DNA of 5,470 bases from an uncultured Clostridia bacterium. Lineage in GTDB: Bacteria; Bacillota_A; Clostridia; Oscillospirales; Acutalibacteraceae. Position numbers and translations under genes: made by a program. The notes under the pieces are model-generated. The model was not told the DNA's origin. It made no database searches and saw only the letters and a list, made by a program, of their open reading frames with translations. Numbering within the stretch: the first letter of the stretch is position 1; every line of letters starts with the position of its first letter. Positions 1 through 4,880 of this stretch are shown here, piece by piece. The stretch lies in NCBI GenBank assembly GCA_944380625.1, contig CALWIE010000068.1, positions 1 through 5,470 of the forward strand, in the 5' to 3' direction.

Positions 1-289
1 GGTAGCCGCCGTACTGGCCTTGGCCGTACTGGGGCACCCCGTACTGCGGGGCGCCATAGGCGGGCGGCGCCTCGTACTGGGGCGCCTCTTGGCGGGGTGG
101 TTCCGGCGCCCGGGGAGGCTCCTGGGAGTGGAAGGGGTCCCCCTGGGCGGGGCCGTTCTCCCCGTCGGGATCCAGGGTCAGGTGGGGGACGGCGTTGGGC
201 TGGGCGGCCTGTTCCGGCTGGGGGGCGGGTCCTCCCTCCGGGGAGGCGGCCGTCTCCTGGCGGGGGTTGTTTTCATCGTATGCAGTCAT
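1..289 (-). CDS. Pro/Gln/Tyr-rich protein, N-terminal part (runs off left edge)
   Basis: The leftward reading frame begins at an ATG (complement of 287-289) preceded by an AGGAGA ribosome site, and stays open for 96 codons to the window edge. The visible part starts MTAYDENNPRQE and is a disordered, low-complexity segment rich in Pro, Gln, Ala and Glu. It changes into Tyr-Gly-Gln-Pro repeats (APQYG, VPQYG, QGQYG) at residues about 69-96. There is no signal peptide or membrane segment in this part. In Firmicutes, such Pro/Tyr/Gln tails often precede membrane domains, so a C-terminal transmembrane domain beyond the edge is plausible but unseen. It begins 22 bp after the TM2-domain gene, whose N-terminus has a similar composition, so the two are probably co-transcribed and may act together at the membrane. 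Function is unknown. Confidence 0.75.
   Translation of the reverse strand, partial: MTAYDENNPRQETAASPEGGPAPQPEQAAQPNAVPHLTLDPDGENGPAQGDPFHSQEPPRAPEPPRQEAPQYEAPPAYGAPQYGVPQYGQGQYGGY
8..85 (-). repeat. Imperfect GTACTGG repeats encoding QYG units
   Basis: The heptamer GTACTGS recurs at 11, 26, 41 and 74, with 15-bp spacing between the first three. On the minus strand it encodes repeated QYG/PQYG units. It is a short coding repeat that could expand or contract in frame because the 15-bp unit is five codons. Confidence 0.55.
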
Positions 290-311
290 AGCGCTCTCCT
301 TTTCCGAAGTG

Positions 312-644
312 TCAATCCTTTAAAAATACGCCGTTGGCGTCGGTAATGATGCGGCCGTCCAGCAGCCGCACACCGTCCACAATGCCCCAGATGAGCATGG
401 CCACGGCGCCGATGCCGCAGGTGAACAAGCTTAAAAGCAGTTGCAAAAGCCCCCGGGAGGTGTTCCCCAGGTAGAAGCTGTGGATTCCGTAGGTCCCCAG
501 CAGGATGGCCAGTATCCCGGCGGCCACGCGGCTTTTCTGCACGTAGCCGGGCGGGGGATCCATCCCGGCCTGGGGTTGGTATTGGGGGGGATTGTACATG
601 GGCGGCTGCCCGGAATTTTGGTTGTAATGATAGTAGTCAGGCAT
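312..644 (-). CDS. TM2-domain membrane protein
   Basis: A 110-residue protein. Residues 1-37 are a Tyr/Pro/Gln/Asn-rich cytoplasmic-type tail (PPMYNPPQYQPQ). Residues about 38-60 form the first membrane helix, ending in the typical TM2 turn GTYGIHSFYLGNTSRG. Residues about 65-94 form the second helix, with a Gly-rich middle and the characteristic aspartate in IWGIVDGVRLL. The end, IITDANGVFLKD, is the usual C-terminal signature of bacterial TM2 proteins. The length is normal for the family. The start is the ATG at 642-644, with an AAAGGAA-like site upstream. Proteins of this family are small inner-membrane proteins of unknown biochemical role. A promoter with 17-bp spacing lies about 85-110 bp upstream. 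It is probably a chromosomal gene flanking the phage cassette, which reads in the opposite direction. Confidence 0.9.
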   Translation of the reverse strand: MPDYYHYNQNSGQPPMYNPPQYQPQAGMDPPPGYVQKSRVAAGILAILLGTYGIHSFYLGNTSRGLLQLLLSLFTCGIGAVAMLIWGIVDGVRLLDGRIITDANGVFLKD

Positions 645-724
645 AGAGTACCATTCCTTTCCCAGGCCTCTCCCGATCCAAGTAAGGACGTGGGAGGCGG
701 CGCGGCGCGTTACCCTTCTTTGCC

Positions 725-782
725 TTTATCTTACACTAGGCCGCGGGGGAAATCAAGCTGGGGCCGGGAGATGTAAGATAAA
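725..782. repeat. 11-bp perfect inverted repeat in the divergent promoter region
   Basis: TTTATCTTACA at 725-735 is matched exactly by its reverse complement TGTAAGATAAA at 772-782, with 36 bases between. The left arm contains the leftward -10 element. The right arm offers TAAGAT and the overlapping TAAAAT (779-784) as possible rightward -10 elements, but no convincing rightward -35 is visible. The symmetry suggests a paired operator or mirrored divergent promoters. It is visible directly; its role is inference. Confidence 0.6.
728..756 (-). promoter_or_regulatory. Probable sigma-70-type promoter for the TM2 operon
   Basis: Read on the minus strand, TTGATT (complement of 751-756) is followed after exactly 17 bases by TAAGAT (complement of 728-733). 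Each hexamer matches four of six consensus bases. It points at the TM2 gene, leaving a 5' untranslated leader of roughly 75 bases. The -10 hexamer lies inside one arm of an 11-bp inverted repeat. Confidence 0.5.
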
Positions 783-816
783 ATTAAAGACTGAAAGATT
801 TTTTTCAAAAAGTTTC

Positions 817-848
817 GGAAAAGTTGTCCTCAACAGGACAACTTTTCC
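817..848 (+). terminator. Perfect 14-bp hairpin, terminator- or attenuator-like
   Basis: GGAAAAGTTGTCCT (817-830) and AGGACAACTTTTCC (835-848) are exact reverse complements around a CAAC loop. Because the core stem GTTGTCCT/AGGACAAC is flanked by AAAA and TTTT, it can work as an intrinsic terminator on either strand. On the plus strand, TTTT, CCCC and then GTTTTT follow. It lies between divergent genes and about 60 bases before the portal start. It could insulate the phage block, attenuate its leader, or be a protein-binding palindrome. Confidence 0.6.
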
Positions 849-910
849 CCGTTTTTGCGGGTAGTATGAGAGCGGGTTTTAAGGCGCCCGCTGTCAGAAA
901 GGAGGAAACT
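849..910 (+). promoter_or_regulatory. Structured leader and ribosome site of the portal gene
   Basis: AGCGGG (871-876) can pair with CCCGCT (887-892), forming a hairpin directly before the SD AAAGGAGG (898-905). A second copy of GCGGGT lies at 857-862 and could compete for the same CCCGC strand, or pair with CCCG at 848-851. The SD is 5-6 bases from the ATG at 911 and fixes that start. An in-frame ATG at 866 would add 15 residues but has no SD. A TAGTAT hexamer (862-867) is a weak -10 candidate without a -35 partner. Confidence 0.4.
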
Positions 911-2023
911 ATGCTGGGATTCCGAAAAAAGGAGAGGCAGATCGCCCTGAGCGTGCAGACCCGCCCAGAGGAGGCCTTCCATCTCGCCAGGGGCGCCCCG
1001 CCGGGGCCGGGGGAGCGGAGCCTTTACCGCTCCCTGCGGGAGAACGTGCCCATCATCGACGCCTCCATCGGCAAGCTGCGCAGGCTGCTGGGGGAGTTTA
1101 AGGTCCTCTGCCCCCGGGAGGAAGACCAAAGGCGCCTGCAGGAGTTTTTGGACAGCGTGCAGGTGGGGGCCGGCGGCGTGGGGATCGACGCCTTTTTGGG
1201 CGGGTACTTTGAGGACCTGCTCACCTATGGCAACGCCGTGGGGGAGATGGTCCTCTCCGGCGGGAGGCTGGCGGCCCTGTACAACGCCTCCCTGGACTGG
1301 GTGGAGCTGGAACAGGACGGCCCCCTGCAGGCGAAGGTCTCCGTGTGGGGAAAGGGGGGCAAACGGCCCTGCCCCTACCCCCAGCTGCTGCTGGTTTCAG
1401 CCCTGAACCCAGAGGGCGGTTCGGTGCGGGGCACGTCCCTTTTGCGGGGGCTCCCCTTTGTCAGCGAGGTGCTCCTGAAGATCTACAAGACCCTGGGGGT
1501 CAACTGGGACCGGCTGGGGAACGTGCGCTTCGCTGTCACCTGTAAGCCCGACCCGGCGGGGCTGTACGCCGGGGAGAGGGCCCGGCAGCTGGCCGGGGAG
1601 TGGCAGCGGGCCATGCGGGCCGGGGAGGTCAACGACTTTGTGGCGGTGGGGGACGTGTCCATCCAGGCCATTGGCGCCGACAACCAGATCTTGGACAGCG
1701 ACGTGCCCGTGCGCCAGATGCTGGAGCAGATTGTGGCGAAGCTGGGGGTGCCCCCCTTCCTCTTGGGGCTTTCTTGGTCCTCCACCGAGCGCATGTCCAG
1801 CCAGCAGGCGGACATGCTCACCAGCGAGCTGGACGCCTACCGGAGGGTGCTCACCCCCGTGGTGCGGAAGATCTGCCGCACGTGGCTTGCCCTGGAGGGC
1901 CTCGACACCCAGTGCCAGATCCAGTGGGATCAGATCACCATGCAGGACGAAGTGGACCATGCCAACGCCCGTTACCTTACGGCCCGGGCCAGGCAGCTGG
2001 AACAGGAGGGAGTGAAGACATGA
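911..2023 (+). CDS. Phage portal protein
   Basis: A 370-residue protein that should form the dodecameric ring at one capsid vertex, through which DNA passes and to which the head-tail connector binds. Evidence: an N-terminal segment with SLRENVPIIDASIGKLRRLL (41-60) like the portal first helices; a G-x-SLL motif followed by a long helix (GTSLLRGLPFVSEVLLKIYKTLG, about 164-186) as in portal wing/stem regions; and the sequence DSDVPVRQMLEQIVAKLGV followed by PPFLLG (about 262-286), matching the portal motif in which a helix is followed by a GVPP-hLLG loop. A helical crown-like C-terminus follows. The start at 911 is chosen because of the AAAGGAGG site; upstream in-frame codons reach back to about 824 without an SD. 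The length is short for a portal but normal for compact Clostridia siphophage portals. It overlaps the next gene by ATGA. No terminase gene precedes it. Confidence 0.8.
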   Translation: MLGFRKKERQIALSVQTRPEEAFHLARGAPPGPGERSLYRSLRENVPIIDASIGKLRRLLGEFKVLCPREEDQRRLQEFLDSVQVGAGGVGIDAFLGGYFEDLLTYGNAVGEMVLSGGRLAALYNASLDWVELEQDGPLQAKVSVWGKGGKRPCPYPQLLLVSALNPEGGSVRGTSLLRGLPFVSEVLLKIYKTLGVNWDRLGNVRFAVTCKPDPAGLYAGERARQLAGEWQRAMRAGEVNDFVAVGDVSIQAIGADNQILDSDVPVRQMLEQIVAKLGVPPFLLGLSWSSTERMSSQQADMLTSELDAYRRVLTPVVRKICRTWLALEGLDTQCQIQWDQITMQDEVDHANARYLTARARQLEQEGVKT

Positions 2024-2625
2024 GGCAAGGACAGGTGCTCAAGGCCGCCGCAGCGCCGGACATGGAGAAGATCAACCGCTACACCCGCCGGGCCTACCGC
2101 CCGGAGGAGGTGTACGCCTTCTCCCTGGTGCTGTGCGACAACGAGGTGGACCGGGACTACGAGCGCTTTTCCCGGGAGGCCCTCCGGGGCCTTGCGGAGC
2201 TGTTCCCCGGGAAGACCCTGCTCTTCGACCACCAGCGCAGGGCGGCGGGGCAGACCGCCCGGATCTACGACACAGGGCTGGAGGAGGACCCGGGGCGGCT
2301 CACCCAGGCGGGGGAGCCCTACGCCCGGCTTACGGCCAGGGCCTACCTGCCCCGTACCCCCGGGAACCGGGAGGTCATTGAGCTCATCGAGAGCGGAATC
2401 CTCAAGGAGGTGAGCGTGGGGAATCCTCAAGGAGGTGAGCGTGGGGTGCTCCATGAGGCGCTCGGTGTGCTCCCTGTGCGGCAAGGAGCAGTGCTCCCAC
2501 GTAAAGGGGCGGGCCTATGGGGGGCAGGTCTGCCACCGGGTGCTGGAGGACCCGGCGGACGCCTACGAGTGCTCCTTTGTGGCGGTGCCCGCCCAGCGGG
2601 CCGCCGGGGTGGTAAAACAGTATGA
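2020..2625 (+). CDS. Prohead protease N-terminal fragment as actually encoded
   Basis: Without correction, this frame encodes 201 residues. Residues 1-134 are native protease sequence, up to KEVSVG and including His71 and Ser132. Residues 135-201 are a Gly/Arg/Pro-rich frameshift tail (NPQGGERGVLHEALG and onward) with no family resemblance. It ends at TGA 2623-2625. The fragment lacks the SFVAVPA block and the scaffold domain, so protease activity is unlikely. The SD and the ATGA coupling to the portal are intact, so it would be translated. Confidence 0.55.
   Translation: MRQGQVLKAAAAPDMEKINRYTRRAYRPEEVYAFSLVLCDNEVDRDYERFSREALRGLAELFPGKTLLFDHQRRAAGQTARIYDTGLEEDPGRLTQAGEPYARLTARAYLPRTPGNREVIELIESGILKEVSVGNPQGGERGVLHEALGVLPVRQGAVLPRKGAGLWGAGLPPGAGGPGGRLRVLLCGGARPAGRRGGKTV
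2397..2446 (+). repeat. Exact 25-bp tandem duplication causing a frameshift
   Basis: Positions 2397-2421 and 2422-2446 are identical over 25 bases, both beginning AATCCTCAAGGAGG and ending GTGGGG. Two more bases (GG) match upstream, giving 27 bases of sliding homology. Because 25 is not a multiple of three, the second copy shifts the frame: copy one encodes ILKEVSVG in the upstream frame, and copy two encodes LKEVSVG again in the downstream frame. The same motif read in both frames shows it is a duplication of coding sequence. Each copy carries AAGGAGG. Confidence 0.97.
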
Positions 2626-2989
2626 AGGAGGGAATGTGGTGGACTACGAAAAAGCTTTGGAGACAGCAGGGGACGAGGGCCTTTCCCTGACCGGCGCCCA
2701 GGCCCGGGAGCTGGGGCGGCTTGTGAAAACCCTCAAGGAGGAGGCCCGCTGGGGCCGCTCCTACCGGGAGGACCTTCGGGGGCAGGTGCTCAAGTACAGC
2801 GCCCTGCTCCAGCCGGAACTGCCCCGTCCGGTGATGGAATCGGCGGTGAAGGGGCTTACGGTGGAGGAGCTCGCCTCTATGGCGGAGACCTACGGGAAAA
2901 TGGCGGCAAAGCGGCTGCCCCTGTCCCCCCAGCTGGCCGGGGGATCGCCCCAGGCTGGGGAAGGGGAGAACGGGGAGTTTTTCATTTGA
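2441..2989 (+). CDS. Protease C-terminal fragment with scaffold domain (possible internal start)
   Basis: This frame carries the rest of the protease-scaffold protein. It opens in-frame with GTG at 2435 and GTG at 2441. The second duplicate places AAGGAGG (2429-2435) five bases before GTG 2441, an excellent site, so a 182-residue product starting at G-C-S-M-R-R is possible. It contains the Cys/His cluster, the YECSFVAVPAQ block and the whole scaffold-like part, but not the His71 or Ser132 region. Whether it is really translated separately, or is only the broken remainder of the gene, cannot be told from sequence. Confidence 0.45.
   Translation: MGCSMRRSVCSLCGKEQCSHVKGRAYGGQVCHRVLEDPADAYECSFVAVPAQRAAGVVKQYEGGNVVDYEKALETAGDEGLSLTGAQARELGRLVKTLKEEARWGRSYREDLRGQVLKYSALLQPELPRPVMESAVKGLTVEELASMAETYGKMAAKRLPLSPQLAGGSPQAGEGENGEFFI
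2639..2989 (+). CDS. Possible nested scaffold protein (internal GTG start)
   Basis: AAGGAGGG at 2625-2632 stands six bases before GTG 2639, in frame with the protease C-terminus. This would give a 116-residue protein beginning DYEKALETAGDE after the initiator. It is rich in charged helices (LTGAQARELGRLVKTLKEEA, then KGLTVEELASMAETYGKMAA) and has a Gly/Pro/Glu C-terminal tail, as expected of a scaffold. Nested scaffolds made from an internal start in the protease gene are known, the lambda C/Nu3 pair being the classic case. No separate scaffold gene is present between portal and capsid, which supports this. In the frameshifted gene, the upstream frame ends at TGA 2623-2625, overlapping this SD, so coupled reinitiation is possible. 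Confidence 0.45.
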   Translation: MDYEKALETAGDEGLSLTGAQARELGRLVKTLKEEARWGRSYREDLRGQVLKYSALLQPELPRPVMESAVKGLTVEELASMAETYGKMAAKRLPLSPQLAGGSPQAGEGENGEFFI

Positions 2990-3007
2990 GGAGAAAGGAG
3001 AAGGACT

Positions 3008-3352
3008 ATGAACGTTTCTTTTGAAGGGGTGGCCCAGCAGGTGGCCACTTTTGAGGTGGATACCAGCGGCGCTGCCAAGGTGGCTGCCGGGGACGCGGCC
3101 GCCCTTACCCAGGACGGCAAGGTAAAGCCCTGCCCGGTGAGCACGGCGCCCATCGGCGTGGTGCTGGCGGTGGAGGGGGATGTGGCCGCAGTCCAGGTGG
3201 CGGGCTACATGCGCTTTCCCTGCGCGGACGCCCTGACGGTGGGCTACGCCCAGCTGTCCCTGGACGCCAGCGGGGAGCTGGCGGCGGGCTCCGGCAGGGG
3301 CGGTTTGGTGACCGACATCAGCGGGGGCACCTGCGGCGTGATTTTTTGCTGA
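3008..3352 (+). CDS. Capsid decoration/stabilisation-like protein
   Basis: A 114-residue protein that starts at ATG 3008, seven bases after AAAGGAG, 18 bp after the protease-scaffold gene. It is almost wholly short beta strands with small residues (FEVDTSGAAKVAAGDAAAL, APIGVVLAVEGDVAAVQVAG, LSLDASGELAAGSG, GTCGVIF). It has the repeated turn pattern seen in small beta-barrel capsid cement proteins and in DUF2190-type proteins that sit just before the major capsid gene. The expected role is binding the outside of the expanded capsid to stabilise it. The assignment rests on position, size and fold style; no single diagnostic motif is present. Alternatively it is a virion protein of unrelated function. 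Confidence 0.6.
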   Translation: MNVSFEGVAQQVATFEVDTSGAAKVAAGDAAALTQDGKVKPCPVSTAPIGVVLAVEGDVAAVQVAGYMRFPCADALTVGYAQLSLDASGELAAGSGRGGLVTDISGGTCGVIFC

Positions 3353-3370
3353 GTAAAGGAGGATTTGCTT

Positions 3371-4375
3371 ATGGCTCGCTACGAACAGATCGCTTTGGAA
3401 AAGGGGATGTACGCCGTCCCGGGGAAGACCTTCACCCAGGTGCTGGAGGAGCTGGACCGCTCGGACCAGTACCGGGGCACCCCTCTGGAGGGGCTGGACG
3501 CTTACCAGCGGCAGCTCAAGCGCTTTGACATCAAAGTCAGCGGTCCGGGCTCCAGCAGCGTGGAGCAGTTTTTCACCACCACCGCCGGGGCGGCCCTGTT
3601 CCCGGAATACGTGGCCCGGGCGGTGGCCCAGGGCATGGAGAGGGCCAGCAAGGTGACGGACCTGGTGGCCGCCGTCACCCGCATCGACGCCCTGGACTAC
3701 CGGGGCATTGACGCCGAGAGCGGCGACGAAACCCTTCCCGCCGTGGCCGAGGGGGCCCAGCTGCCCCAGGCCACCATCCGCACCAGCAGCGGCCTGGTGC
3801 GCCTGCGCAAGCGGGGGCGGGTGCTCAGCGCCTCCTACGAGGCGCTGCGCTACCAGAAGCTGGAGCTCCTCACCGTGACCCTGCGGCAGATCGGCGCCTG
3901 CATTGCCGCAGCCCTAAACCAGGACGCGGTAAACACCCTCATCCAGGGGGACGGCAGCAAGGAGGGCATTGCCTTTTCCAGCACCACCTCCCTTTCCTAC
4001 GCGGACTTCCTGGAGCTGTGGGGCAGCCTTTCCCCCTTCGCGCTCAACGCCATTGCCGCGGGCACCGAGGGGATTCAGAAGCTTTTGCAGATCTCGGAGT
4101 TCAAAGACGCCCAGGCAGGGCTCAACTTCCAGGGCACCGGCAAGCTGTGCACCCCCCTGGGGGCCACCCTGGTCCACGTGCCCGGCATGGAGGCCGGCAA
4201 GATCGTGGGCCTGGATAAGGACGCCGCCCTGGAGATGGTCCAGGCGGGGGGCATTGTCACCGACCACGACAGGCTCATCGACCGGCAGCTGGAGCAGGTG
4301 GCCATCAGCGTCACCGCCGGCTTTGCCCGGCTGTACGCCGGGGCCGCTCAAGGCCTGAGCTACACCGCCTCCTAA
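3371..4375 (+). CDS. HK97-fold major capsid protein
   Basis: A 334-residue protein that would form the icosahedral shell. The start is ATG 3371, eight bases after the strong SD AAAGGAGG (3355-3362); an upstream in-frame TTG (3365) lacks spacing. The N-terminal arm (1-66) includes TFTQVLEELDRSDQYRGTPL and LDAYQRQLKRFDIKV. It is followed by the block FFTTTAGAALFPEYVARAV (67-85), where the arm meets the core in Clostridia phage capsids. VAEGAQLPQATIR (125-137) fits the E-loop/P-domain edge. KRGRVLSASYEALRYQKLEL (147-166), the long helix with LRQIGACIAAALNQDAVNTL, and GDG at 193-195 belong to the spine helix region. The C-terminal RQLEQVAISVTAGFARLY is the closing strand/helix of the A domain. 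The arm is short, in keeping with a scaffold domain carried by the protease gene. The gene appears intact. Confidence 0.9.
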   Translation: MARYEQIALEKGMYAVPGKTFTQVLEELDRSDQYRGTPLEGLDAYQRQLKRFDIKVSGPGSSSVEQFFTTTAGAALFPEYVARAVAQGMERASKVTDLVAAVTRIDALDYRGIDAESGDETLPAVAEGAQLPQATIRTSSGLVRLRKRGRVLSASYEALRYQKLELLTVTLRQIGACIAAALNQDAVNTLIQGDGSKEGIAFSSTTSLSYADFLELWGSLSPFALNAIAAGTEGIQKLLQISEFKDAQAGLNFQGTGKLCTPLGATLVHVPGMEAGKIVGLDKDAALEMVQAGGIVTDHDRLIDRQLEQVAISVTAGFARLYAGAAQGLSYTAS

Positions 4376-4478
4376 AGCAGGGGGCTGAAAGAGGAGGCCT
4401 CCGGCGGGGATGCCCCCCGGGGGAGGGGAAGCGGGCGGGTTTTAGGGCCCCGGGCGTCCGGGGAGAGAGGAGAGAGCC
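4376..4478 (+). promoter_or_regulatory. GC-rich structured spacer after the capsid gene
   Basis: This is the only long gap (103 bp) in an otherwise tightly packed block. It contains the palindrome GGAGGCCTCC (4393-4402), a hairpin CCGGcGGGG-ATG-CCCC then CCGG (4401-4420, one bulge), a run of G tracts (4419-4439) and a hairpin CCCCGG-GCGT-CCGGGG (4448-4463). No T tract follows the stems, so it is not a clear intrinsic terminator. It could stabilise the 3' end of the capsid message or reduce read-through into the connector genes. Confidence 0.4.
4419..4439 (+). other. G-quadruplex-type motif
   Basis: Four G tracts (G5, G4, G3, G3) separated by loops of 1, 4 and 1 bases lie on the plus, mRNA-like strand, with a fifth tract GGG at 4445-4447. 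This meets the usual G3+N1-7 pattern. In a genome this G-rich such motifs also arise by chance. Confidence 0.4.
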
Positions 4479-4880
4479 ATGAAATTGGATATGGAAGGGG
4501 TGCGGCAGGCCTTTTCCCAGTTCAGCGGGGAGGAGGCCGACCCCCAGGGCGCCGGGCGGGAGGCCTTTTGCGCGGCCCTGTGCAGCCAGTGTGCCCAGAG
4601 GGTGGAGAGGCTGGTGCGGCCCGGCCTTTCCCAAGAGGAGGAGACCGCCTGGGCGGGGGCCTTGGAGGCCCTGGCCGCAGCGGAGGCCTTCTACCAGCTG
4701 CTGCTGGCCGAGGAGGCTGCGTCCCCCCAGAGCCTTTCCGCCGGGGGGATGAGCCTGACCCGGGGCGCGGGCAGCGAGCGGGCCGCCCGCCTGGTGGAGG
4801 AAAAGCGCGGCGCGGCGGCCCCGGTCCTGGGGGAGACGGGGTTCTGCTTTGCCGCGGTGGGAAAGGGGGAGAAAGAATGA
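4479..4880 (+). CDS. Putative head-tail adaptor (connector) protein
   Basis: A 133-residue protein. ATG 4479 is six bases after AGGAG. It is mainly helical: residues 1-35 with FSQFSGEEAD and AGREAFCAALCSQCAQRVERLV, then LSQEEETAWAGALEALAAAEAFYQLLLAEEAA (about 51-82), then a Gly/Ser-rich loop and a charged C-terminal segment. An alpha-helical protein of this size directly after the capsid gene is where gp6/gp15-type adaptors, which dock under the portal, are found. No diagnostic motif is visible, so the role is inferred from position and fold type. Three cysteines near residues 31-38 (CAALCSQC) are unusual for the family. It overlaps the next gene by ATGA, indicating translational coupling. 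Confidence 0.55.
   Translation: MKLDMEGVRQAFSQFSGEEADPQGAGREAFCAALCSQCAQRVERLVRPGLSQEEETAWAGALEALAAAEAFYQLLLAEEAASPQSLSAGGMSLTRGAGSERAARLVEEKRGAAAPVLGETGFCFAAVGKGEKE

Larger units (their letters stand above)
2020..2989 (+). pseudogene. Prohead protease-scaffold fusion, frameshifted by a 25-bp tandem duplication
   Basis: The start is the ATG at 2020 (ATGA overlap with the portal; GGAGG upstream). With one 25-bp copy at 2397-2446 removed, the frame is continuous for 314 residues. The restored protein has a protease half with TLLFDHQ (His71), GILKEVSVG (Ser132) and YECSFVAVPAQ (174-184), which resemble the conserved blocks of phage prohead serine proteases; the exact catalytic residues are inferred. 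Between them is a Cys/His cluster (C142-x2-C145-x4-C150-x-H152, plus C135 and C163) that looks metal-binding. Residues about 199-314 are helical and charged, like a scaffold/delta domain, ending in a Gly/Pro/Glu-rich tail. The function would be to scaffold the prohead, then digest scaffold and capsid N-termini. As sequenced, the full protein cannot be made without a frameshift. Confidence 0.8.

Noticed and set aside
725..782. Inverted repeat as insertion-sequence ends
   Set aside because: Only 36 bp lie between the arms, with no transposase and no flanking direct repeat.
824..910. Extension of the portal frame back to about 824 (TTG) or to ATG 866
   Set aside because: The extension runs through the hairpin and leader and has no SD. 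AAAGGAGG sits correctly before ATG 911.
1600..2019. Extension of the protease frame upstream into the portal gene
   Set aside because: The Ala/Gly/Arg/Pro-rich sequence is a shadow of the portal. The ATG at 2020, with an SD and ATGA overlap, is the natural start.
2397..2446. Programmed ribosomal frameshift site
   Set aside because: There is no slippery heptamer at the junction, and the frame change is fully explained by the exact 25-bp duplication.
1397..2484. Long leftward open frames opposite portal and protease
   Set aside because: They are composition shadows of GC-rich coding sequence; the proteins are His/Pro/Leu-rich without motifs, and the plus-strand frames carry recognisable phage families.
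4568..4876. Extension of the stopper-like frame upstream into the adaptor-like gene
   Set aside because: It is Gly/Pro/Arg-rich shadow sequence. The ATG at 4877 overlaps the preceding stop as expected for coupled genes.
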